64,000 nt of DNA from positions 868,001 to 932,000 of the forward strand of contig JAHLKG010000003.1 of assembly GCA_025526995.1 (NCBI GenBank), in the 5' to 3' direction. The stretch is from Powellomyces hirtus (lineage: Eukaryota; Chytridiomycota; Chytridiomycetes; Spizellomycetales; Powellomycetaceae). Positions 38,199-49,374 of the stretch are shown here, piece after piece. The translations under genes were made by a program, and so were the position numbers. How positions within the stretch are numbered: position 1 is the stretch's first letter; every line of letters begins with the position of its first letter. Below the pieces are notes generated by a model. It was not told the DNA's origin. It made no database searches and saw only the letters and a list, made by a program, of their open reading frames with translations.

Positions 38199-38546
38199 AA
38201 ACTAACGGCGCTCCGTCAAGCACCGCGCGTGCATGTTCCTAGTGCTTGTTAGCCTCACCGATATAGCTCAATCGCAAACGTCTCGACGACGTCCAGACCT
38301 GATCAATATTCGGCTCGTACCTGAGCGGTAGCTGCTATTCGCTGCCGCTTCGCTCCTTACATCGGTCTGGCGAATCGACGAGAGCGCATCGGTCCCACCC
38401 TTGACACATTCTGAGCGCTACAACATATGAAGCCAATCGTTCTGCCCACTCTAGGCCCAAACATAAGACCAAGTGTCTGCTTTGCCGACTCGAGATCTGC
38501 GAACGGGGTTACGGGCTACAATCTATTTGCACCGTTTGACACCAGT
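38199..38546. other. Spacer with possible upstream exons
   Basis: About 350 bp lie between the possible exon at 37917-38198 and the stop of CFAP410. GTAAGG and GTGAGG donor-like sites on the minus strand suggest unresolved small exons. A sequence resembling a tRNA A-box (TATAGCTCAATCG, 38263-38275) has no cloverleaf around it. Confidence 0.3.
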
Positions 38547-40105
38547 TTATCTGCGCCCTTCCAGGGCTTGATTTAGCTCGTATGCAACAACCTGCAGTGA
38601 CGGCGCGTCCAGTTCTTTCAACAGGGACAATACAGCAAAGAGAACGTTGTTCTATACAATGTCAGAGCATCAGTCAAATGGTACGCAATAACATGCTGAA
38701 AAAAAGTTCAGAACGTACCGTTCTGGTTTTGATGGGTTCGGGGCTCTTGTTCCATGTAATAGCTTTCGTGGGGTCCTCAAGAGGACTCTCGACAACAGCC
38801 GCGTCCAGCGAGGCCGCGCGGATCCGCTCTTTGATTTGACCTGTCTTTGTTCGGCATTGTATAAGACCCCACTGAAGACCATCAAGCCCGCCACCGCTTT
38901 TGTATGTACCTCAGCAGCACGTGTTAGCCATGGGGGCCTACGCTTCTGCATGGCGTCACCAGGACTGTTCCCCTGATTTTCCGGCTGCTTCTCAAATCCT
39001 ATCCCTGTCAGTTGAGGAAGGTCTGCAGGTTGCTGACGACGACCTGGCTGCAATACTGGCGCCTGGGGAACACTAGGCTTTGCTGGTGGTTGCCTCCTAG
39101 GTGGGGAGTGGCCGGATTTCTTACCGAGGGTTAGGCATCATGTGGCGTGGCGTGCGAGGGTAGGCCAAACACTCACAAAGAGAGACTCCATTGTTTCCGG
39201 CTCCTGTCTAGTGGTTCTTGTAGGCCGATCTTCTTGGTAGTATAGAGGCTGTGACACTACCTGCATTCCACACCCGGACAAATGCTGTTCTTGCTGAAGG
39301 CGTCCTGCAGCTTGGGGAACGGGCTGTTCTTGCGGTCGTCGTCCTGCATGTGATGGCGGAGCTGGCGGCGGCGGCGGAGTTGCATAAATACCAGGAGAGT
39401 CAGTGACTCTCTTGCGGGGACTTGCGTCTGAGGCAGGAGCACCGCCATAGCCCATCCCGGCTAAGAAGATGAAGGGCTTTAGTGGGAAATTCATCTGTCA
39501 CCGGTGGCAAGTGTTGGACATACCGATTGCCTTGGCCGCCTCTCGTTCGCCAGCTGTCACGTCCTTATCATCTAATTTACGAAGATTCGGCAGCATCTTG
39601 ATGATGGTCAAGCGGTACTCCGGAATCGTGGCAATCGGGTTCTCATTCAACCATAAAACTCTCAAATTTGACAGATTTCGGAGGTAGTGCAGTTCTTGCG
39701 GATTGCGTATGTCATTGCGCCGCAAATACAGTTCAGTGAGTTTGTTGAGGTTCTGAAATGGGCGAAGCGATGAAAGGGAGCTATTGTTGATACATCACTC
39801 CATTAGTCGCAAGGTCTGACTCGATCGCTCCCGCTTCCACAAAGAGCTTACTTGATGGCCAGTGAGAGGACTTCCAGATTCGGAACTCGTTCCAAAACGG
39901 ACACCTCTGTAAGGTTTTGACCCCACAGGTTCAGGTTTTTTATGCTTGCTACACGATCCATTATATTCTGGTCAGCAAAACGGGCTCCTGTCAAAGGTGC
40001 ATGTAGGTTGTTGACCCTATGCCGGCGCATACCAAGATCAGATATGGACGTCTGCGAGGCCTGCCTCGCCCGTGCCAAAACTTGTCCCTCTGTCAACTGC
40101 ACCAT
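38547..40105 (-). CDS. CFAP410: Cilia/flagella-associated LRR protein CFAP410 (C21orf2)
   Basis: This is a leucine-rich-repeat protein of the cilium base that works with the NEK1 kinase in animals. ATG at 40105. The first exon (MVQLTEGQVLARARQ) is spliced by GTATGC..GTAG to ASIKNLNLWGQNLTEVSVLE. The LRRs continue as VPNLEVLSLAI, LSSLRPFQNLNKLTELYLRRNDI and NLRVLWLNENPI, with an LRR cap (YRLTIIKMLPNLRKLDDKDV). This is exactly the family's N-terminal block. A Pro/Gln/Arg-rich linker of about 250 residues lies over several exons whose joins I did not fix (39060-38700). The protein ends in the conserved C-terminal helix, here NVLFAVLSLLKELDAPSLQVV. Its presence is the best evidence in the window for a flagellated stage. 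Confidence 0.88.
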
Positions 40106-41023
40106 TCTTCTTTGCCTTTTTGTCTGGAGTTATCGTTTTTTTCTTTCTCCTGCAATGCAAATGCAATGACAGCCCTCCTCCTTGCAGGGTGCGAACGCGA
40201 AGGGACGCGCGCGCTTCCACCGCGCCACACCAAACTGCCCAAGCCGCGCCAACAGCAATGGAGGATGGTAGATGCCATGGCTTAACATACACAGCCTTAC
40301 GAGAATGACTTGCCGACGGAGTAACTCTGTGAAAAGGCTTCTGCGCGCTTGCTTGGGCGTTACAAGAATCTGACCGCAAGTTCAAGCGCCCCTCATCACT
40401 CCTCCGGGTGAGCAGTGCAAGTTTGTCCCTGATCAGAGAGTTACAAAAGTGAATGACGTATCTCTTCCGTGGTCTGCAGTAATCCCACATTCCCTTCATT
40501 GGCGAATGTCTATGAAGATCTTTCCACCTTTTTTCCTATCTCATGAGACACACCGACAAGAGGTAAAGCTGCAAATGCCATCTGCCTGCGCAATGATGAC
40601 GTGCGTTGCGATAGCGAAGGTCACGTGACCAACACCATCATCGCGTTCGCTGTCCTCCGTTTGCTCCTTCCGTTTTCCGAAGAGCACTGGAACTCATCCT
40701 CGACACATCACAGCTTGGGGAGTAATTTTATATCATCATCGCACATACACGCATACCCCTTCACACTGCAAAGATACGCACACCACTTCCTCCATAGGTG
40801 AGACATTGGGAGCACTTTGCTATCTGGATCGTTTCCCTCAACTTTTATCTCCGAATCAGGACACACTTCAACAGCGAGTAAAACAGAGTACGACAAACAA
40901 AACGGACGAGAAAATCAGAAAACGCGCATACACACCAGATTGGAAATATTACACCCTTGACAGCGCTTCAGAGCGTGCGCCCTCCGCTACCAACACCACC
41001 AAAACATACCTTGTGGTGGCACA
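40106..41023. promoter_or_regulatory. Divergent intergenic region CFAP410 / PRELI protein
   Basis: About 920 bp separate divergent starts. Short open frames (for example 40601-40801 +, 40708-40896 -) lack motifs. No RNA gene recognised. Confidence 0.4.
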
Positions 41024-41671
41024 ATGAAGTTCACCGAGAACCAATATTTATTCGCGCACCCGTTCGGTACGATAACAGAGGCCAATTGGCGTAAATACCC
41101 CAACGAATATTCCTCCCATGTGCTCTCCGTCGACATCCTATCACGCGAAGTATGCCCAACGACAGGGGTTCTGCGATCAGAACGCCTGGTTTCGGTGAAA
41201 CAGTCCGCCCCAGCCCTCCTACGTCGCCTTCTACCCATCCCGGAAGTCACCTACTTCCGCGAAGTCTCCTTCCTAGATCCTAAACGCAAATCCTACAAAG
41301 CCATATCGAATAACCTCTCGATGCGCAGCATCGTTGACGTAGAGGAAACATGCGAATTCAACGCGGCAGACCCGCAGAGCCCGGATAGCGGGGGGACGGT
41401 GTTTAAACAGAGAGCCGAAGTCAATGCGCTTGGCGCGCTGAGTTATGCCGCGCGATTGGTGGAGGAAACTGCCGTCAGCTCCTTCAAAGCCAACTCGTGG
41501 AAAGGACGGCAGGGCCTCGAGACCGTGGTCGACAAGATACTGATGGAGGCTGAGGGTCTAGAGGCGGGCTTCAAAGAACTAGAAGCGGAGTTCAAGAACC
41601 TGGAAGCCGACTTTAAGGAAGGGATCGAGGCGGGTATTGAGGGTATGCGACGGGGAAGCGTCGGACTGTAG
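41024..41671 (+). CDS. PRELI/MSF1 domain phosphatidic-acid transfer protein (Ups family)
   Basis: A mitochondrial intermembrane-space lipid carrier that moves phosphatidic acid or phosphatidylserine for cardiolipin and phosphatidylethanolamine synthesis, normally with Mdm35/TRIAP1. A single exon gives 215 residues. The PRELI fold is evident: F-P-F opening (YLFAHPFGTITEANWRKYPN), HVLSVDILSRE, TGVLRSERLVSV and ending EEV.FDP.RKSYKAISNNLS then V.E.C.F. The tail is a Glu-rich amphipathic repeat (EAGFKELEAEF/KNLEADFKEGIEAG) longer than in Ups1. Ups1-like versus Ups2-like specificity cannot be called. Confidence 0.9.
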   Translation: MKFTENQYLFAHPFGTITEANWRKYPNEYSSHVLSVDILSREVCPTTGVLRSERLVSVKQSAPALLRRLLPIPEVTYFREVSFLDPKRKSYKAISNNLSMRSIVDVEETCEFNAADPQSPDSGGTVFKQRAEVNALGALSYAARLVEETAVSSFKANSWKGRQGLETVVDKILMEAEGLEAGFKELEAEFKNLEADFKEGIEAGIEGMRRGSVGL

Positions 41672-41879
41672 ATGCCCTGCATCCTTCACAAGCATCAACA
41701 AATCTATAGGAATATGTACATCTACGATCTGGATTCTGCGGTTCTAGCTAGCTACAAATTCTAATACTGTAGATACCGCCTAGAGATTGATATCTGCAAT
41801 CAAAATCTCTCCGCTTCATACTTCGACTTGATCGCCCGCGATAATCTACGTCCCCATTGTTGCTCCTCTCAAGTATCGA

Positions 41880-42905
41880 TCATGGTGAATTTTCCAAGAA
41901 TCTGACAATGTTGACGATGACATGCTTCCCGGGGTCTTCTCTGGACGGCTCTCTCCAAATCTCTTTGACCTCACAACCGAGGTCATGGAAAATCCGCATG
42001 ACGTGGGACATCGTTGTGAAGATTTTGCTGGCCTCTGTCCCACGCTCTTTGTACGCCCAATAGCAAACCTTTTCCGTTCCGGCACGCTGGCTAGGGCTGG
42101 GTCGAAGCAGATCAGACAATGTCTGGACAAAGCACGGTACAAGTTCTTCCAGCCAGGCAACTTCCGCAGCAATGATTATAGATGACGAGGTCGGATCGTG
42201 GGGCTTCTGCTGCTCCGACACGGGGATGGACCAGTCGAGCGTCTGCACCGACGCTGTTCCCAAGCCTATTGAAACCGTGTTGGACCAGTTGTACGAGTCA
42301 ACGGTACTGCTCCCACGGCTACTGCAGCTGCCGCCGTGATTGGCCCCGCTTTGTTGGTTCCGCCGGACATTGTTCCGCGTGATATCGCAAACGCTCTCCA
42401 CGTCCGTCATCAAAACGTCACCCCCTAATGCCGCAACTCCAATCCCTCCAACACCAGTTCCGCTCCCAAGCTCCAGGACCTTTTCCCGTGCCTCCAGGAC
42501 GCGTCGTCGAAACTCTATAGCCTCGGGCGTGTCAGACGAATGTAGGAACGAAAGGAGCGTCACAGCCCCTTCCCATACGGAAAAGCCTAAGTTGTTACGG
42601 GTAGCCCAGGTCCTCACTCTGGTTAGAGCAGGTTCGTTTGTTTGCGGAGGCTTCTCAGGTCGGCTGTTTTATGGCTCTCCCCCGAGGAGCAACACGTTTG
42701 GCAGCAATTGACAATCAAACTTGCCTGTTGCGGCGGCTAATGTGTATGAGGGGTCAAACAAGTATGGATCGACAATGTCATCGTCGGAGCCGGTGTCCTC
42801 TAAGCGGGACGCTATCACGAGCTGATGTGGAGCCATCGTAACATTGTGGTAGAGATACTCCTTGTCGGACGATTTTGTAATGGTGATTCTGGTCATTTCG
42901 ATCAT
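41880..42905 (-). CDS. Class I SAM methyltransferase, Methyltransf_16 (protein-lysine) family
   Basis: Two exons (42905-42721, 42618-41880; donor GTTTGA, acceptor ACCAG) give 307 residues. The body shows the family's DPYLFDPSYTLAAATG, RTWATRNNLGFSVWEGAV, then motif I VLELGSGTGVGGIGVAALGGDVLMTDVE, motif post-II SSSIIIAAEVAWLEELV and a C-terminal VCYWAYKERGTEASKIF. These features match METTL21/FAM86-type eukaryotic lysine methyltransferases, where W.GA and E.AW are substrate-loop marks. The target protein is unknown; family members act on eEF1A, eEF2, Hsp70 or VCP. It is divergent from MCM10, with only about 170 bp between starts, so they probably share a promoter region. Confidence 0.87.
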
Positions 42906-43078
42906 TGCTGAGAATTGGGATTGTTATTCCTTCGTCTTTGTACACCAATGCCGAACCGATATGTCGGTACCGTGGCGTGGCTTGTCCCGTCCGGCCGTCT
43001 GGACAGAAGGCGCAGCACACACACCTTTTGACTTTTTGCCAGTTTCCAACTGGGGTTTCGTTGTTTCCGTTTTACAAT

Positions 43079-45199
43079 ATGTTTAGCGATGACGAATATG
43101 GCTGTGATGACAGTTTGCTATCCAGTATTCCCCTTGACGCATTAGGCCATACCGATGAATTTCCTCATGAGAAACCAGACACATTTTCCCGTCCTGGTGA
43201 GTAAGCAAGTGTCCAGTGCAGATATGATCATGTCCTCGGAGACAGTCGCTCGTTCCGAATTGCCAGTAAACTCGTCTTTTTCTTGATGGAGGTGTGGAGC
43301 CAGATGTCGATGCCGAGCTTGAAGAGCTGCAGAAGCTGCGCGATCAACACCAGAAATTACGACGCGCGAAGTTGGAACGTGAGAAAGCCAAATTAAGAGC
43401 GGAGATATCGCAGATGGAGTCAGAGCAGTCTGCGGAAGCACCTCTGTCGCCAAGTGCAAATCCCGGCACAGCGACATCACAATATAGGGTGCCCGTAGCT
43501 GACCGTGACACGGTATCCCGCCTGGAGACGAAGCGGAAACTGCCGTGCATAGAGGATCGTGAGAGCAAGAAGGTCAAAGCAGGGTACACGCAGAAAGTCT
43601 CGATGACTCGTCGCGATGTTAAGGAGGAAGCAGCTATTGGAAAGATTGTGAAATCTAAAAAGTTCACCGCAAAGGCACCCCTGATCCCGCCAACCGGACA
43701 ACCTGATCGGAAAGGGCGGTTACGACCCGATGACGATGGCATCGAATCGTACTCCGGCTTGCGACTGAGCAACCGCATCATCTCTGTAGCGGAGATGCAT
43801 GAAAGGATGCAAGGACGGCGAATGGTTCCGTTGCACAAGATTGCACAGGAAATGCGGGCCGATGATATTGACGGCGACTGGGTGACCGTCGGGGTGCTAT
43901 TTGACAAATCTGCACCTCGCGTGAGTGCAAAGGGCACACAATACTGCACTCTCAGATTGACGGATCTGAACAAGAATGTCATCAATGCGTTCCTTTTTGA
44001 ATCATGTTTCACGAAGCATTCGGAGAATGCGGTGGGGAGCGTTGTGGCTATACTCAATCCCAAGATATTGATGCCGAATGAGGTTAGCTGCTCCCGGTCA
44101 AGAGCCATCCACGTCCCAGTGGCATTCCATTGACCAAGTTGTTCTGCATTCCTGTAATCAGAGAGGCAAGTCGATTGCACTCAACATCAGCAGCGCCGAC
44201 AAATGGATGAAAATCGGCGATTCGCAAGATGTGGCATTCTGCAAAGGTGTGCTCAGCGAGGGGATTAAATGTACAAGAGTCCTCGATGGGTGAGTTGTGT
44301 CTTTGCAAGAACTTTTGCACGCAGCCCTTGCGTTGCAGCTGATGACCTTCACCGCCTCAGGCGACGAAATACCCATTGCGACCTGCATGCAGAATACTTA
44401 TTCAAAAAGGCGCGGCTTAAGCGGTCAGAGTTTATCAGCGGGTACGTGTGCCTTCACAAGACCCGTGAAGAATGTTTCCGCTGAGATCTCTCTGTTGACC
44501 TTTGACACTTGCACGTATAGGAACTCAGTGTTTGCTTTGGGGGATCCGAAAGACGTTGCCAAGAATGGCCGTAAGCGCGCAGGTGACCAAAGTCATGGAA
44601 CCTACCTTTTAGCCGGCGGGCATGCCATATCGACAGGAGACTCAGGAGTGCAAATCATGCAGCCTTGCCACGCAGGTCGCAAACTCGGACTTGAGGAACA
44701 AGAGGATGTGTGCGTAGAGATTCATTCAAATCCATCGGCGATGCTTGACGTTTGTGACACCACAGTTCTGTGCTGATTGGAGTTCTTATATCGCTTTGAT
44801 TATAGGGCTAAGATGCTCGACTCAAACACTCCTGGTGCGAGATATCTGAAAGCGGCTAGACAGTTATCGGGACGAGGCGCCGGTATGTTTTTAAGCTATT
44901 CGCACACCCCTTACAAACTCTATGCAGTGCCCAGGGATGGTGAACAATTACGCTTGCGTTCGCTTTTGATTTGACACGTTTCCATTCTGCCATCAGGTGA
45001 TGACCCATGGAAACCACCACCCGTAAAGCAAATATTCTCAGTCACAGCCATGAGCAGAATGGGATTTGATCCTGTATCAGGTCTGGAATTCGTCCCAGTG
45101 AGGACCAAAGAAAATGCCGCCAAAGCCGCCGATCCGCCTGACAGCGCGGCTGGGACGGATGAGATGATTGAACTGGAACTCGATAGTGATGAAGACTAG
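43079..45199 (+). CDS. MCM10: DNA replication initiation factor MCM10
   Basis: MCM10 binds ssDNA and the Cdc45-MCM-GINS helicase, and is needed for origin firing. Seven exons (43079-43196, 43292-44082, 44162-44289, 44361-44441, 44521-44709, 44806-44882, 44997-45199) join to 528 residues. An acidic N-terminus and a coiled coil (ELEELQKLRDQHQKLRRAK) precede the conserved internal domain: an OB-fold beginning YSGLRLSNRIISVAEM, with DWVTVGVLFDKSAPRVS, GTQYCTLRLTDLN and VVAILNPKIL. The MCM10 zinc finger follows (VAFCKGVLSEGIKCTRVLD and THCDLH across a splice site). The C-terminal part is KMLDSNTPGARYLKAA and an acidic end. The length fits fungal Mcm10. The GTGCGT donor at 44710 was chosen because it alone keeps the frame. 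Confidence 0.92.
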
Positions 45200-45429
45200 A
45201 GTTTTATGGTCAAAGCTCTACCCACCATCGCAGCTATCGGTAGTTGTACATATGTAGATAGTTTGGTATTGTACAGAATTAAGGCATCGTAGAAACGCCA
45301 TTTCGAGGAAAGAAACGATTTAAACATAGCAGGTACCGTGGGGTGATTGATAGGTTGTGGAGGTGGGTATCCATAAGAGGGAAAGCGGTCTCTCCAGACT
45401 GGAGAGGGTGATGGGAAAGGGACAGAAGC

Positions 45430-46237
45430 TTAGGCGGTTCGCCAGTTTAGAATTTTGATCAATATGTCAGGTCGGCTCGACCCTATAGGTGCCGCACAGA
45501 GAATGAAATGAGCTACGAGCTCCTGATGGTCTGATCCGCGTGCGATTTACGTACGCCAGGGTTCCATATTACTTACCTTGCTGACCCCACAGCGCGGATG
45601 ACATATAATTTTGACCCGGCTTCGGTTTCCCCATGTTCTTATAGACTTCCGGTTGATCTAAAAGAGCAATCACGCGTAACGAGATTGCTTAATCAACGTG
45701 ACTTTATTGTGCAATCTTATTTACACTGGTTTCAAATCGGCAGCCGTCGAGCAGTTCCCCGGATTGAAGAGCAGGGAGTGCCAAGCTTCTCCATTTTTTT
45801 TCACCAGTGTTTTTTTTACAGAAACACGTCGCGGAAAACAATCCCCACGCGCTCACATGTGTCCAGTTTCACCGGGTATGAGGGTGGGTATGGAAACATA
45901 CCTGGACATTCTGGCCCATACGCTCTTTGATGCATGACCGTCCATGCTAAAGAGAATAGCAAAGAGTGAGTCCGAGATGAGGGGTCCCAAGCCGTGGTTT
46001 AGAGTATCCGCGTTGATTAGACAAATCTTCGGTTGCTACTCACTGTCATTGAGATACTGTGCAGCTTCCTTATAGTTGAACGTGGTAGGAGCAAGCAAAT
46101 CTTTTGCCGTCAAGGACCATCTTGAGCTCAGCATGACTGATTGAGAGTGGGCGTACGTCAATCTTTGGGCGTGGGAAACGAAAGGCGATGTGGGGCGGTG
46201 CGGCCCAATACTTACCACGCGACTTTTCCTTAGACAT
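45430..46237 (-). CDS. Small five-exon protein, function unknown
   Basis: Not recognised. Five short exons (46237-46216, 46136-46044, 45946-45902, 45657-45577, 45482-45430), all with GT..AG borders, join to exactly 98 codons. The 97-residue product reads MSKEKSRVMLSSRWSLTA, then DLLAPTTFNYKEAAQYLND, HQRAYGPECPDQPEVYKN, NYMSSALWGQQ and a basic end. It is Trp/Tyr/Asn/Gln-rich with no signal peptide and no membrane helix. The agreement of five phases argues for a real gene. Such short, intron-rich, Tyr/Pro-containing proteins resemble axonemal microtubule-inner proteins, but that is only an analogy. Confidence 0.6.
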
Positions 46238-46832
46238 GACACACCAAAATTTATGTACAAACCGCGGACGGTTGCGGGGACAGGAGGAGAGGAAGAAGGT
46301 ATATACGGCCAAATGGGGCAAAAGAATTGATATATATGTATAATATCCACAATAATAAAAAAAGAAAAGAAACTGAGAGAGGCAAATGGGCAATTTGGGA
46401 ACAAGATGAGCTTGACTCCAAACCAAGAGTTTCGAAAGTAGTTGGTCGCGTTTAGATACATTATTAGTCATTTTGGGGAAGGCGACTTGTGATGACTCAT
46501 CTCCAGTCATACATACTATATCGAGCCTCCCACAAATCTCATCAGCGATCAGCGCGTGAATAATCTCTATCTAATTATCTATCAAGATAAATGTCTCTCC
46601 TCACACTTGGAGCGTTCGACATTATACTTTTTTTTTGTTTTGACGTTAAAACAACCTTCTCTCCCCGAGCAAGCCCCGTTGTCTTCGCCAGGCCCACGCT
46701 CCGTCTTCCCGTGCTGAGACCCTTTGAGAGTCTCTGGTGGCTACTATAACCTCACCGTGACACCCTTTCGCCTCAGGTCTTTCCCAAACACCACTCTCAG
46801 ACGCTGCACAAGGGGAACCGTTCTTTTCAAAA
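46238..46832. promoter_or_regulatory. Divergent intergenic region
   Basis: About 600 bp lie between the small five-exon gene and ornithine carbamoyltransferase. It has AT-rich stretches (46325-46375) and a T-run (46628-46637). A frame at 46724-47128 is out of phase with the real gene. No RNA gene seen. Confidence 0.4.
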
Positions 46833-48180
46833 ATGCCTCCTATAACACTATTTCCGCGAGGATTCGCTGCTGTCCGCTTTGGTTCTCGATTTGCCACTCG
46901 CACAAGTGTAGCTGCCCGCTTCTCGTCCACCGTTCCAGCGGTCAGCTTTTCTGGCACAAAGCACCTTCTTACACTCCGCGACTTGACTGCGCCGCAGATT
47001 CTAGCACTGATTCGACGCTCGTTGGAGTTAAAGGAGAGCATGAAGGTTTCCCAGAACCACCCTGCAGCAGGAAAACAGGAACAACCTCTTGCGGGAAAGA
47101 CACTGGCCATGATCTTTACAAAGCGTAGCACGCGGACCAGAGTGTCATCTGAAACAGGCTGGGCTCATTACGGTGGACATCCCATGTTTCTTGGCAAGGA
47201 GGATATACAAATTGGCGGAGGAGAACCTCTCAAAGACACAGCCATCGTGGTCAGCAGCATGGTCGATGCTATCTTAGCGCGCGTCGGCGCACACGACGAG
47301 ATCGAGGTATTGTGACCGCCTGCTGTTTCAGTTACAGGATGCCCGTAGAGTTAGTTGCGCCTGCTCACCTGTTTCTGGTCTACATCTAGACTCTTGCCAA
47401 AAACTCATCCGTTCCCGTCATCAATGCGTTGACCGCCCGCTACCACCCATTGCAGGGTCTCGCCGACATTATGACACTGTACGAAACGGCGCTGCCCAAT
47501 GCCCTCTCCCACACCCCATCCGCATCCCTCCCACTCCCCCTTCTTCCACCTCTCAATGTTGCCTGGGTTGGGGATGCCAACAACATTGTTCACTCTCTGC
47601 TCGTTTCGCTTCCGCGCATTGGGCCGATATCCCTCACTGTCGCAACACCAAAAGGGTACAATTGTGAGGCAGATATTATAAGCTATGCCATCGGAGAAGC
47701 CACAGGCGGTGATAACCGTGGCACGGTGAAGTTTACGCATGATCCAAAGGAGGCTGTACGAGATGCCGATGTCATCATTACGGACACGTGGGTGTCAATG
47801 GGTCAGGAGTCTGAAAAGGCGAAGCGGCTCAAGGATTTCGACGGATATATGGTATGAGCCCACGTTTGTGACAGAGACACCCAATGTCTAACTTGCTTCA
47901 CTCGGGCACTCACCAGATCACCGAGAAAATGGCGAAAGAGGGTGGAGCGAAACCAGATTGGAAATTCATGCACTGCCTGCCTCGCAAACGCGAAGAGGTC
48001 GATGATGAGGTATTCTGTCGTCCCCCAGTCAACATCATGCCTACTTGAGCGCATCTGACATTCAAATCCTTCCAGGTGTTCTACAACCCCGAGCGCTCGA
48101 TCGTCTTCCAGGAAGCCGAGAACAGGAAGTACACCGTCATGGCGGTGTATGAGATGCTCATGCTTTGGGCCAAGAACTAG
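46833..48180 (+). CDS. ARG3: Ornithine carbamoyltransferase, mitochondrial
   Basis: Makes citrulline from ornithine and carbamoyl phosphate in arginine synthesis. Four exons (46833-47306, 47390-47851, 47917-48009, 48076-48180) give 377 residues. The N-terminus is an Arg/Phe/Ser presequence ([17 protein letters not shown]), so the enzyme should be matrix-located as in most non-yeast fungi. Carbamoyl-phosphate loop KRSTRTRVS, then [53 protein letters not shown] (ornithine-binding SMG loop) and the catalytic [11 protein letters not shown] motif are all intact. The end is [20 protein letters not shown]. Gene symbol by yeast usage. Confidence 0.95.
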
Positions 48181-48474
48181 CATATGCTTCGTCCCCATTA
48201 CTCCCTCCCTCTCTGAATCTTGATAGCATTTATAGCTCCTCCCCGCCCGCCATGAGTCAATAGGCCAACACCATCACCAACACCATCAGTTTTGTTTGCA
48301 TTTAATGTCGCATCGTTAAAAAGACGGGACCGACCACTCGATTCAGCCGAAGGAAGAGTCGCGTGCTGCGCACTTTTCTATATCTAGGCCTGACGTACGC
48401 GGCTTCATGATGACGTTGTGTCGTTTCAGTCTTGGCCATCTGGTCCACCGACTTGCTTCAAAAAACACACACCC

Positions 48475-49113
48475 ATGCGCACCAACAGCATCACGCTACT
48501 CTTCCTCGTCCTCTCCCTCCTCCTCTTCTCACAGCACACGTTTGCAACACAAACTTCCTTGAAAATGCCCGAACTGTCCGCAACCGAGCTCACGGCGCAC
48601 GCCACCGAGTTCAAATCTCTCCGGGAGCGAAAGGGGCATTTCAACGGTGGCGAACACGACCGCGACGTCGACGGATACGGCGGTCGCAAACATAAAGTCA
48701 TGGAAGCACTTGGTGAAACCCTGGGCAAACCCGGGACTCGTGCCATTCAGGTCCTCGAAGCCATGGGACCTCCCGATGAGATCGTTCCTAAGGTCGGCGC
48801 GAGCAATGTCGGACCCTTGCAGGCTGCCGGCCCAGGCGCCATTGCGAACGGAATGCCCGGACCTGTCCTGGGTGATGGCGAGGCGGGTGACCCGACCGCC
48901 CATGGAGCCGGAACTGGAAAGCCATACTTCATCATATACTACTGGCGAGGACGTCATGTACGTTTATTGGTCTAACGGCTGTGTCGTTATCTGCCTTTGT
49001 ATTCTGACCACGGCTTTTGGCTTTCTACCATGTAGGACTACCTATGGTTCCAGGTAGATGGAACTCCCGATGAGAAGATCGAGAGTTATGGATGGTACGC
49101 AGCCGGCGAATAA
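48475..49113 (+). CDS. Small secreted protein, function unknown
   Basis: Two exons (48475-48957, 49036-49113) give 186 residues. A strong signal peptide (SITLLFLVLSLLLFSQHTFA) is followed by a Lys/His/Gly-rich part, then LGKPGTRAIQVLEAMGPPDEI, a Gly/Pro/Ala-rich stretch, and a C-terminal globular end KPYFIIYYWRGRHDYLWFQVDG..ESYGWYAAGE. The IIYYWRGRHDYLWF..E..GWY pattern, with an LG.PG.R..DVL..MG.PD half before it, recalls small fungal/plant proteins with a SmpA/OmlA-like helix-strand unit, but I cannot name a family. It has no cysteine pattern typical of effectors. Confidence 0.7.
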
Positions 49114-49374
49114 GCATCTTCGGCGGGAATCGTTGAAAGGGCATCCGGGATTCTGTTTGTGTCCCCTTGTACATAGTATTATGATTTGAAGTTAATGTCC
49201 GAAAATATAGAAGGGCAAGTTAACCTGAGCTGAAACCCGAGTGATGGCGCATCGCGCACTTGTTCATTCGTGGGGTACGTGATGATGATATATTTACAGC
49301 AAGTGCAAGATATTACTCTAGACATTAAGATACTAGATGCGTGGGTATGAATAACTATACATGGAACGTGTACG

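Noticed and set aside
38255..38330. Possible tRNA with A-box TAGCTCAAT
   Set aside because: No matching acceptor, anticodon or T-arm could be folded around it.
44290..44776. Open frame through MCM10 introns to a stop at 44776
   Set aside because: It reads retained introns; the spliced path restores the zinc finger and the KMLDSNTPGARYLKAA C-terminal block.
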